A DNA stretch of 64,000 nucleotides from Pseudomonas sp. Gutcm_11s (GTDB taxonomy: Bacteria > Pseudomonadota > Gammaproteobacteria > Pseudomonadales > Pseudomonadaceae). Below, piece by piece: positions 55,114 through 63,114 of the stretch. The translations under genes were made by a program, and so were the position numbers. Position 1 is the first letter of the stretch. Each line of letters begins with the position of its first letter. The notes beneath the pieces are model-generated. The model did not search any database, had not been told where the DNA came from, and saw nothing but the letters and a program-made list of their open reading frames with translations. The stretch covers positions 124,001 to 188,000 of the forward strand of contig NZ_JAQSUW010000010.1 in the NCBI RefSeq assembly GCF_028649395.1, given 5' to 3'.

Positions 55114-56693
55114 GACTCAACCTCAGAACCCGATACACACGAGACCAAATACTGCCCGACATCCAATGCCACAGCACCTTTCTTTGCCGCCTCGGCTATG
55201 AATGTTTTACCAATAAAGCCAGCAGAAACCAGGAATACAACTCCAGGACGGGCAAGGGCTATTATCTCTTGCTCATACCGGCGATATACAAAAGGTAAAA
55301 TATCCTCTTGCGAGCTAGCAAACCCTTCGCCACGAAGCAGTCGATGAGTTGGAATATCTATAAATGAGAACTTAGCGCAAGAAAAATATCTTGCTAGCCT
55401 GGTCGAACACAACCCCGAGACAACAACCACTTTATCGGCCTGCTCACAAATTCTGCCCAAGAATTCCGCATTAAAAATAAAGAGATTGCTTTGATCCTCA
55501 ACGACTAGGCGCGAACGGAGTAATGGCGCCCCCCCTTTCATCACCGCCAGAATTCGACACATGACGGAGTTCATGGGATAGGCATCAGCCTTTATTAAAT
55601 TAAAATCCCTAATCAGCCTGCTAACCGTCGGCACACCAAGGATAGAAGCGACTTCAATGCTATCTCGGAATCGCAAGACCAGTTCGGCCCTCAACGCGTT
55701 ATCAAGAGCGCTCCCCCACCAATGCAACTCTTGGCGGAGCAACCCTTCCTCCGTCACAAACTCCCCATCACAGCCAAAGCCATAACATTCGCCATCGCCA
55801 AGCCTGATATATGCACAGGCCTCTCGCGATCGAATTTTATCTAAAATATAGGAACGGATCTCTTCCTGCCTACTTGGAGCATAACGCGCATCAATATAAT
55901 TTCTCGCACTAGGCAGACAATCAAAAGTCGGCTTAAAAGTATCCGAATAATAGCGAGATATATAAAATGGAAGCGCGCAAAATGTACGCTCAAGCTCAAG
56001 AAAACCGCCCTGGCCGCTCAATTGACGCTCGTACATACCAAGCTTCACAAGTGCAGCAGCAGACAATTCAGTGGAGAACATATCTCGCCACTTCAAAAAC
56101 AAATCTTCTCGTGAGTCCTGGGCAATTCTAGCCAACACCTTCAACTTCAAATGCTCAGAGATATCTCTACCCCTGATACCTGCGGACTCTAAAACCCAGA
56201 GAAGCTCAGCAGCACTATATCGCCGCACAACAAGCCCGACCAGCAGGCCTTTAAGCTTACGCAGTTGCTGCTCAGGCCCAGCATACACACATATACCATT
56301 GATCGCGCCTGATACATCCTCCCTCGTCAAGCTCCTAAAGTCTTGAGCAAGGCAAGATCTAATGAAAAGATAAGAGCGCATTTCCTCGCACACAACACTA
56401 TTGCATTCTCTAAGTAATAGCTGCCCAACCACACTAGCACTGTCAATTTCTCGATCAAAGAATCTATAACAATATACCGGCACATGATCTTTCTGGCCCA
56501 GCCATACATTCACTTCCTTCACCGGATCAGCGCTAGAAAGAAGCTTTCTCTTCCGATGTCTACTCAACAGCAACAGGCAGGCCTTAATAATCGCGCGTTT
56601 CGAAAGGTGATAAAGCCGTCGCCCCTGCCCATACCATTGTTTAGCAAGCGAATAAAGGTAGCCTTCCCTGCTGGAGCCTAATCGATGTTTCAC
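55110..56693 (-). CDS. Putative GT-D fold glycosyltransferase with unassigned N-terminal half
   Basis: A 527-residue soluble protein. Residues about 260-520 carry features like the GT-D (DUF1792) family: YIRLGDGECYGFG corresponds to the nucleotide-sugar DGE motif, and the end VFLVSAGFIGKTFIAEAAKK then GAVALDVGQYL resembles the family's closing strand. The first 250 residues are helical and not recognised (QKDHVPVYCYRFFDREID). GTG start; the stop overlaps the next gene. Base composition is AT-rich. It is a probable transferase in the glycan locus, although I rest this on short motifs. Confidence 0.55.
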   Translation of the reverse strand: MKHRLGSSREGYLYSLAKQWYGQGRRLYHLSKRAIIKACLLLLSRHRKRKLLSSADPVKEVNVWLGQKDHVPVYCYRFFDREIDSASVVGQLLLRECNSVVCEEMRSYLFIRSCLAQDFRSLTREDVSGAINGICVYAGPEQQLRKLKGLLVGLVVRRYSAAELLWVLESAGIRGRDISEHLKLKVLARIAQDSREDLFLKWRDMFSTELSAAALVKLGMYERQLSGQGGFLELERTFCALPFYISRYYSDTFKPTFDCLPSARNYIDARYAPSRQEEIRSYILDKIRSREACAYIRLGDGECYGFGCDGEFVTEEGLLRQELHWWGSALDNALRAELVLRFRDSIEVASILGVPTVSRLIRDFNLIKADAYPMNSVMCRILAVMKGGAPLLRSRLVVEDQSNLFIFNAEFLGRICEQADKVVVVSGLCSTRLARYFSCAKFSFIDIPTHRLLRGEGFASSQEDILPFVYRRYEQEIIALARPGVVFLVSAGFIGKTFIAEAAKKGAVALDVGQYLVSCVSGSEVES

Positions 56694-56799
56694 ACGCCAA
56701 TTCCTACTCTCGTCAAAGCCTCGAAAGCTCCACTGATAAGGTGGGCAAGCACCCTATGCTCACTTTACCATCGCTATGCCATTTGACCTTTCAATTCAC

Positions 56800-57846
56800 T
56801 CATTTTCCGAGAGACTCCCAAGTGACCGGAGTTCCACGAAAAATGTCTCTGATAACTTTTACACCTACCACTTGATCAAAATATTTCGGTTCCAAACCCA
56901 ACCCCGGCCTGATACGTCGAATATCTCTCTCGGTTATCACATCACCAGCCTTGAGATCCCGAACAAAATAGATAGATCGGCGGAACTGCTTGTTACCGCT
57001 CTCCGCCTGCTGCCGCTCAAAACCGGGTTTACCCAATGCAGACCAAGCATCCTGGGTATCCTGACAAAGGCGTTGCAACTCGTGAGGCTCTAGGGAAAAC
57101 TCACTGTCCGGCCCCTTGTCTTCCCGGCTGATGGTGAAGTGCTTTTCGATAACGCAGGCTCCCAGCGCAACCGCAGCCACCGACACGGTAGTGCCTAGCG
57201 TGTGGTCAGACAGGCCAGGAATGGTGCCGAAGCGCTCAGCCAATACCGGCATCTGCATGAGGTTGGCCTGGTCGACCGGGGCCGGATAGCTACTGATGCA
57301 GTGCAGCAGCACTAACTGCTGGCAACCCCCTTCTCGCGCAGTGGCTACAGCCTCTGCAATCTCCTCTTCGGAGCACATACCCGTGGACATGATCATTGGC
57401 TTACCCGTGCGTGCCACATACCGAATCAGTGGCAGGTCGGTCGCCTCGAAAGAAGCGATCTTGTAAGCGGGAGCCCCCAGTTCCTCCAGCAGGTCAACGG
57501 CACTCTCATCGAATGGGGTGGAGAAGAGGGTGATGCCCAAGTGCTTGGCATAATCGAATATCTGTTTATGCCATTCAAAAGGTGTTTCCGCCCACTTGTA
57601 CAGGTCATACAGCTTGTAGCCGTCCCACAACCCACCGCGGATCATGAAATCTTCACGATCGCAATCGATGGTCATAGTGTCTGCGGTATAGGTCTGCATC
57701 TTGATGGCATGAGCGCCACTCTCGTATGCGGACTTGATTGTCTCGAGTGCTCGTTCCAGAGAGCCATTATGGTTTGCAGACAGTTCCGCAATCACATAGG
57801 GAGGAAAGCCTTTGCCGATCTTTCTGCCGTTGATTTCACAGATCAT
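56800..57846 (-). CDS. pseI: Pseudaminic acid synthase PseI
   Basis: PseI condenses the 6-deoxy-AltdiNAc sugar with phosphoenolpyruvate to give pseudaminic acid. The 348-residue protein has the NeuB-type barrel (PYVIAELSANHNGSLERAL, then HAIKMQTYTADTMTI, KPMIMSTGMCSEEEI) and a C-terminal antifreeze-like/SAF domain (SIYFVRDLKAGDVITERDIR). The YELHANHNGS-type stretch reads AELSANHNGS, typical of PseI rather than NeuB. I prefer ATG 57846; a TTG four codons upstream is also in frame. It is separated from pseH by a sulfotransferase-like gene. Confidence 0.93.
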   Translation of the reverse strand: MICEINGRKIGKGFPPYVIAELSANHNGSLERALETIKSAYESGAHAIKMQTYTADTMTIDCDREDFMIRGGLWDGYKLYDLYKWAETPFEWHKQIFDYAKHLGITLFSTPFDESAVDLLEELGAPAYKIASFEATDLPLIRYVARTGKPMIMSTGMCSEEEIAEAVATAREGGCQQLVLLHCISSYPAPVDQANLMQMPVLAERFGTIPGLSDHTLGTTVSVAAVALGACVIEKHFTISREDKGPDSEFSLEPHELQRLCQDTQDAWSALGKPGFERQQAESGNKQFRRSIYFVRDLKAGDVITERDIRRIRPGLGLEPKYFDQVVGVKVIRDIFRGTPVTWESLGK

Positions 57847-58055
57847 GATACATACCAATAATGATTAAATAAGGCCAAGAAATAGATCAAAATAAATTTT
57901 GAAAAACCACCACAGCTAACTCGCCAGCTAATGAGCCTCGAACCATGAGTGCACCCATGCACCCGGCTCTATCGCCACTGCCTCTATAAATCCAGCCTAA
58001 ACATAGCTCCTAGAAAATATAAAGGATACAAAGCACTGCAATCCACACACAAAGA

Positions 58056-59009
58056 TTACAACCAGTAACCTTTTAAAGCATCAAAATCCACCCCCGAAGA
58101 TGAAACAAACTTAGAGAAATATCGACTACAAAGCTCATTGTTGCCATCTGCATTAGCTTTCTTTATTAGCGCCCTTGTGAAGCCATCAAAAAATGATGCC
58201 TTACCAAGCTTAGAGCTGTTGAACTCAGCAAAAATCAGCTTCTTCATTGCCCTTAGATTTTTTTCACTTATATGAGGCAAAATCTCTCTAGAAATATCTA
58301 CCCCACGGGCAGAAAGCCCACTATTGGCACTCTCTATCAGGACAAGCTCTTCCATGTCTATTTCTTTCCCCATAAGAGAAATAAAAAACGACTTTAAAAA
58401 TAGCTTAGCTCCAAGAATATTAATGGACTCGAACGGGACTACTCCGAAGTCCTCGCCAAAATCTGAGTAAAACGCATCGGCTATTTCGCACCAAGAAATC
58501 TTATGTATATCGACTCTCTCGACAAACTCTTGGAAAGACAAAGTTCTGCCTTCCTTGATTTGCTGCAAATAACAAGACTCTATAAAGCTATCTTGCTTTC
58601 TAACAACTAAAGCCACGCGGCAATTTTGATTCCTGAAAATAGCCTTAAGCGACTCAGAGACCGCATCTACATGGGTGTATATCCCTTGATAGCGATCAAG
58701 TGCTGAATGCCCCAGAACACCTTCCCACGAGATAAGAATATTTTCACAGGGAGAAAGGTCAATGATTTCGTCCATGCACTTCCTTGTCCTTTCTATACCT
58801 TCAAAGAACTTACGCTCACTCAATTCTTTTTCGGTATTAGCAATTGCTCTGAAATGCGAAATGAAAGGAGTATCCGCTATATCCTCTACCAGCAAACAAT
58901 CAACATTGTACTTTTCTCTGAAAAGCGCTCTGTTCTCCCTCATATTTTGTTGTATCAGTGTGGAGGCAGACTTATGAGCGCCGACATGGACATATACTTT
59001 CTTTTTCAT
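58056..59009 (-). CDS. Sulfotransferase-like protein
   Basis: A 317-residue soluble protein. The N-terminus KVYVHVGAHKSASTLIQQNM matches the P-loop that binds the 5'-phosphosulfate of PAPS, and VRKQDSFIESCYLQQI (about 170-185) fits the 3'-phosphate motif of bacterial sulfotransferases. A glycan sulfotransferase is therefore likely, with PAPS from the local CysC. It sits between pseH and pseI with gaps on both sides and has lower GC than its neighbours, as if inserted into an ancestral pse operon. ATG 59009 is the start. Confidence 0.65.
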   Translation of the reverse strand: MKKKVYVHVGAHKSASTLIQQNMRENRALFREKYNVDCLLVEDIADTPFISHFRAIANTEKELSERKFFEGIERTRKCMDEIIDLSPCENILISWEGVLGHSALDRYQGIYTHVDAVSESLKAIFRNQNCRVALVVRKQDSFIESCYLQQIKEGRTLSFQEFVERVDIHKISWCEIADAFYSDFGEDFGVVPFESINILGAKLFLKSFFISLMGKEIDMEELVLIESANSGLSARGVDISREILPHISEKNLRAMKKLIFAEFNSSKLGKASFFDGFTRALIKKANADGNNELCSRYFSKFVSSSGVDFDALKGYWL

Positions 59010-59062
59010 GATTGCATTACAGAAGAATTCATTTTATTCTCGGGATAAACGCCTATGTACGC

Positions 59063-59602
59063 TTATATAGCACAATCTTGCGCAGCACTTTTAGAAGCTT
59101 GCCATTCCCGCTGCAATAGACCGAAACAGTATACCGACTGATAGCTAGCGCCATCTCCGTGCTGCTCACGAAGGCAACCTTCCTCCATGAAGCCCAGCTT
59201 GCGATGCAGCGCCAGCGACCGAGGATTGCCCTGCAGCACCTGCGCAGATATCTTGTGCAATCCCAAATGGGTGAATCCATGGTTCAAAGCCAAGGCAAGC
59301 ATGTGCTTGCCAGTGCCCTTGGGAGCATCCGGAGCTGCGTGAAACCCCCACTCGGCAATGCCGCCCGAGGCTGATTCGCTGAAGTTGATGAACCCCTGCA
59401 ACACGCCACCCTGCTCAAATACCAGCAGATGTTTGCGCGGATTCGTAGACGCAGCTGCAAACCATGTCACGTGCTCACCCCAGGAAATTTCTCCGGAGTT
59501 GAACATGTAGCGACGCACCTCAGGATGGTTGCGCCATGAGAGAACGGGCTGGAGATCCCTTTCCGCCATTATCCGCAGAAGCCCTTCAGTATCTCTGCTC
59601 AT
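59063..59602 (-). CDS. pseH: PseH N-acetyltransferase
   Basis: PseH acetylates the 4-amino group of UDP-4-amino-4,6-dideoxy-L-AltNAc in pseudaminic acid synthesis. The 179-residue GNAT protein shows LRIMAERDLQPVLSWRNHPE, an N-terminal acceptor motif of the PseH/RimJ type, and AAPDAPKGTGKHMLALALNH as the acetyl-CoA loop. It overlaps the pseG stop by 4 bases, so the pair is co-translated. Confidence 0.92.
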   Translation of the reverse strand: MSRDTEGLLRIMAERDLQPVLSWRNHPEVRRYMFNSGEISWGEHVTWFAAASTNPRKHLLVFEQGGVLQGFINFSESASGGIAEWGFHAAPDAPKGTGKHMLALALNHGFTHLGLHKISAQVLQGNPRSLALHRKLGFMEEGCLREQHGDGASYQSVYCFGLLQREWQASKSAAQDCAI

Positions 59603-60684
59603 GCTGACTCCAACATGTATGAAGCGACTCGACCCGCACCTTCGCCATCACAAACGGCGGCAGCAGCAAGATTGAATGCCCCTAGGGCCGCTGAAACCTC
59701 GGCGAGTGCCGAGGCAAGCCTCTGCGAAATATCCACCGCACTACCAAGCCAGCGAGCAGCCTTGGCGTCATGTAGGGCCTGCGCGCCGCGCAACTGATTG
59801 TCTGCCAGAGTCACCAGCAACGTGGGCAGCCCCATGCAGCAACGTTCCCACGACGAGCCACCTGCGGCACCGATGGCTAAGTCACTATTGGCCATCAGCT
59901 GCGACATGTCTCGGACGTTGACCATCACCTCGCCGGCAAAGGGGAGCTCCTGCAGCAATTCCTTCACCTGCTCGGTCCACGGAGCGGTCGCCCCCATGAT
60001 CACAGTAACGCGGCAGTCGTTCGCTAGGCCGCAATCGCGAAGCGTCCTGAGAACCTGAGTCGTGGCATTCGGTAGATCTACACCGCCCATGCTGACGAGT
60101 ATCTGTCGGACGCTGGAAAGTTGGCCACGGCGCCGCAGGCTGTAGTCGCGCAGCTGAGCGAACTCTGGACGTAACAGGGCGTACTGCGGCCCCGCCAAAA
60201 CCACGCTGTCATCTGGAACCAATCCTCGGTACGCCTGGGTTGTACGACCAAGATTCTGGTCGAGAAGCAGGTCGCTCAGATGCGAGCGGTCAGCAAGGTC
60301 ATCAATCACCAGCAGCTTGCCGCAATGCACCCGCTGAACACCCTCCCATTGGGCATCCAACGCGTAGTGATCCACCACCAGCCAGTCGGGGCAAAGCTGC
60401 TGTAGAAGCGAGGCACAATCTCTGGCGTCTTGCTCCTGGGTAACTCCCAGCCATCGGGCGTGAGTCAATACTCCGTCAACAGGTGCTTGCGCCGACACTG
60501 CGAGCGGATGCACGGAGTAGCCGCGCTCGCTTATCAGTGTCAGTAGATGGCCCGGATGCGCCCTGCAGATAAAGTGACATTCTGCGCCGCTCCGCCTCAA
60601 AGCATCGGCCAACGTCAGACAGCGCATGACATGGCCACTTCCAATTTGCAGCGAAGCGTCTGCGCGAAATGCCACCACTTTCAT
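59599..60684 (-). CDS. pseG: PseG UDP-sugar hydrolase
   Basis: PseG removes UDP from UDP-6-deoxy-AltdiNAc before condensation by PseI. The 361-residue GT-B-fold hydrolase begins VAFRADASLQIGSGHVMRCL, with the conserved GSGHVMR that holds the catalytic His, and has the C-terminal motif ANSDLAIGAAGGSSWERCC. I start at ATG 60684, just inside the gap after the SDR gene; the open frame continues upstream into that gene. Confidence 0.94.
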   Translation of the reverse strand: MKVVAFRADASLQIGSGHVMRCLTLADALRRSGAECHFICRAHPGHLLTLISERGYSVHPLAVSAQAPVDGVLTHARWLGVTQEQDARDCASLLQQLCPDWLVVDHYALDAQWEGVQRVHCGKLLVIDDLADRSHLSDLLLDQNLGRTTQAYRGLVPDDSVVLAGPQYALLRPEFAQLRDYSLRRRGQLSSVRQILVSMGGVDLPNATTQVLRTLRDCGLANDCRVTVIMGATAPWTEQVKELLQELPFAGEVMVNVRDMSQLMANSDLAIGAAGGSSWERCCMGLPTLLVTLADNQLRGAQALHDAKAARWLGSAVDISQRLASALAEVSAALGAFNLAAAAVCDGEGAGRVASYMLESA

Positions 60685-60688
60685 GAAG

Positions 60689-61495
60689 TCACCAGGAAGT
60701 CCAGCCGCCATCGACAACCAAGTTAGCCCCATTGACGAAGGAGGAAGCTGACGATGCCAGAAACAATACAGGGCCTTTTATTTCCAGAGCTTGCCCAATA
60801 CGCCCTAGTGGTACCTTCTGAGCAAGAGCCTGAATAAATAGAGGACTCCCTGATTGAACTGCTTCAGAAGGAAATGGCCCCGGGGAGATACTGTTGACAC
60901 GAATACTCTCACGACCGAACTCGCAAGCTGCATAGCGTGACCACTGAATCAGACCAGCTTTTGCTGCCCCATAGAAAGGAGGATTCACTACCTGCGGGTT
61001 GTCGTAAATTCTTTGATCCGGACTTACCAGCGCATACATCGAGGCGATATTGATAACGCTGGCATCCCCCGACTGCCGCACCGCCTTACGCAAAGCGGGC
61101 AGTGCCTGCTGCAATAAATTATGCGCAGCAAGCAAAGTGACCTCATAGCTTTTGCCATAGGATGCAGCATCGGAAACCTCTACGCTGCCAGCCCCCCCCA
61201 TGTAGGCATTATTCACCAAAATATTTAGAGCTTCGCCTCTGTGAGCCTCGAAGAAACCTCTGATGCTGTCTAAGCTGCATACATCGAAAACTGCGGGCTC
61301 GGCATGTAGCCCAGCATCCCTGAGCTGGCGCACGAGTCCATTACTACGCTCCTCGGATCGAGAGTTCACCAGCACCTTCGCACCTGCCTCAGCAAGGGCG
61401 AATGCCATAGCAGTGCCTAGGTAACCAGTGGCCCCAGTTATCAGCGCAACCTTACCGGCAAGAGAGAAAACCTCAGTTCCGTGCTGCATCCTCAC
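60689..61495 (-). CDS. Short-chain dehydrogenase/reductase (PtmA-like)
   Basis: A 268-residue SDR. The cofactor motif is LITGATGYLGTAMAFALAEAG and the active-site residues are the Ser of NIASMYAL and Tyr-x3-Lys in FYGAAKAGLI; NNAY replaces the usual NNAG. SDRs such as PtmA accompany flagellin sugar genes in Campylobacter and relatives, where they support nonulosonic acid variants. GTG start overlapping the upstream stop (GTGA). The sugar it acts on is not known. Confidence 0.8.
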   Translation of the reverse strand: MRMQHGTEVFSLAGKVALITGATGYLGTAMAFALAEAGAKVLVNSRSEERSNGLVRQLRDAGLHAEPAVFDVCSLDSIRGFFEAHRGEALNILVNNAYMGGAGSVEVSDAASYGKSYEVTLLAAHNLLQQALPALRKAVRQSGDASVINIASMYALVSPDQRIYDNPQVVNPPFYGAAKAGLIQWSRYAACEFGRESIRVNSISPGPFPSEAVQSGSPLFIQALAQKVPLGRIGQALEIKGPVLFLASSASSFVNGANLVVDGGWTSW

Positions 61496-63114
61496 TTTCT
61501 CCAGAGAGCTGGATTCAAACTTTTTTCTGTAAGCATCGGGCGGCCTGCTTCAACTTCTTCGAGCTGTGCATCGGTGAGCCCCTGCTCACAAAAGATATTG
61601 ATGTTCGCAGACATCTGCTCGACCGTCTCAACACCAACGACGACCCCATCCACCCAACGCTGCGAAGAGAGATAGCCTACGCACAGATCAAGAACGCTTC
61701 GCCGCCCACAATACTGCACCATATCCTTCAGCCACTTCATAACACTTGGGGCGTCCTCCACGTTTGCCGTGGCCCATACGCAAGGATCAGTACTAAGCAG
61801 AACACCCTGAAGAAATGCGCTTCGAACATGGAGAACCAACTTTCTCGATGCTTTAGCTTCCAATATGCGGGGAATACAAGAGGCCCATCGCCAATCGAGT
61901 ATGTTCAGCGGCATTTGTATATACGCTACATCTTCGCAGGCCAGCGCAGATATCAATTCAACCGGAGATTGCACGGACACGCCCAGTTCACCGATGCGCC
62001 CCCTGCTTCGGTGGCCTTGAAGACTGCTCCAGACTGCGCCATCCCAGTCATGCAAATGGCTGGATCTGTGCAGCATCAGCACATCAAGCCTAGGAGAGTT
62101 CAAATTGACACAAGACTCGTAGACACTCGCATCCACAAAGGCACTAACAATACCGGGGCCAGCATCTTCAGGGCAGTTCGCAAGAGGCGATAATTTAGTA
62201 ATAACCTTGGTTCGCCCCTGCCATCCCCCTTGCAGTGACCGACCAATGACTATCTCGCTATCTCCATATGCCCGCGCCGTGTCCAGATAGGAAACGCCAT
62301 TGACGATAGCCATCTTCACTATCTCACGACTCAACTCAAGTGCAGGTTTTCCTGCAACGTTCGTAATACCGTAGCTAATCCCGAGTTGAGCAGTACCAAG
62401 CACGAGTTTGGTCGCAGCCTTATCAGTAACAGGCTGATATCGACCACTCGAGAGACGCTCAAGTAACTCGAATGACGACACAGAAACAGGGTCGTCGACA
62501 CCTGCAAAAACCTCTTGCACTACAAGGTAATCATCCAAACAGTCCACGGTACAGCGAAGATGCCCTTTGCCAATAGATCGATACTTGTCAAAAGCCACCG
62601 AACCGCACTTGCGGATGACATAGGGGGTAACGTGTTCATGATCATAGGGATCATGAGAGTTATTGTTGGCCTCGCGTAGCAAGCCAAGGTAGGTCACTTC
62701 TGCACTCATGCCATACGGCAGTCCGGACGGAACACCGTTGCAGCACATATAGCTCAGACCGCTAGTGAGAAACGCCTCTTCCACCTCATCAAGGAGCCGT
62801 CCATCGGGGAAAACATTGTCGGCTGTCAGGCGAAAAACAATGGTTTGATCACTGTATCCAGACAGGGCATCCACCACACGACTGAGTGTGTTTTGCAAGC
62901 TACCGCGATGGCAAACAAGCCCATGTGCCGCAAGTAATGCAGCCAAACCATCATCACTGGAGTCATCCGAAGTAGCGACTACCACCTCCCGCCCTGTATT
63001 AGCAGCACGCCGAGCGGCCAATACAGCAAGCGGTATTCCATTGATCGGCAACATAACCTTTGCAGGAAGGCGTGACGAGGTAGTGCGCGCCTGTAGAACA
63101 GCCACACCTCTCAA
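61492..63114 (-). CDS. Fused cytidylyltransferase and aldo-keto reductase
   Basis: A 540-residue two-domain protein. Residues about 1-235 are a SpsF/PseF-type cytidylyltransferase (LQARTTSSRLPAKVMLPING, then FRLTADNVFPD), the type that activates sugar acids with CTP. Residues about 243-540 are an aldo-keto reductase barrel: KLVLGTAQLGISYG, YLDTARAYGDSE with the catalytic Tyr and Asp, and IGELGVSVQSP. It occupies the place where pseF would be expected, so it may make CMP-pseudaminic acid or a relative while the second domain reduces a keto sugar. TTG start overlapping the pseC stop. The role is inferred from position. Confidence 0.8.
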   Translation of the reverse strand: MRGVAVLQARTTSSRLPAKVMLPINGIPLAVLAARRAANTGREVVVATSDDSSDDGLAALLAAHGLVCHRGSLQNTLSRVVDALSGYSDQTIVFRLTADNVFPDGRLLDEVEEAFLTSGLSYMCCNGVPSGLPYGMSAEVTYLGLLREANNNSHDPYDHEHVTPYVIRKCGSVAFDKYRSIGKGHLRCTVDCLDDYLVVQEVFAGVDDPVSVSSFELLERLSSGRYQPVTDKAATKLVLGTAQLGISYGITNVAGKPALELSREIVKMAIVNGVSYLDTARAYGDSEIVIGRSLQGGWQGRTKVITKLSPLANCPEDAGPGIVSAFVDASVYESCVNLNSPRLDVLMLHRSSHLHDWDGAVWSSLQGHRSRGRIGELGVSVQSPVELISALACEDVAYIQMPLNILDWRWASCIPRILEAKASRKLVLHVRSAFLQGVLLSTDPCVWATANVEDAPSVMKWLKDMVQYCGRRSVLDLCVGYLSSQRWVDGVVVGVETVEQMSANINIFCEQGLTDAQLEEVEAGRPMLTEKSLNPALWRK

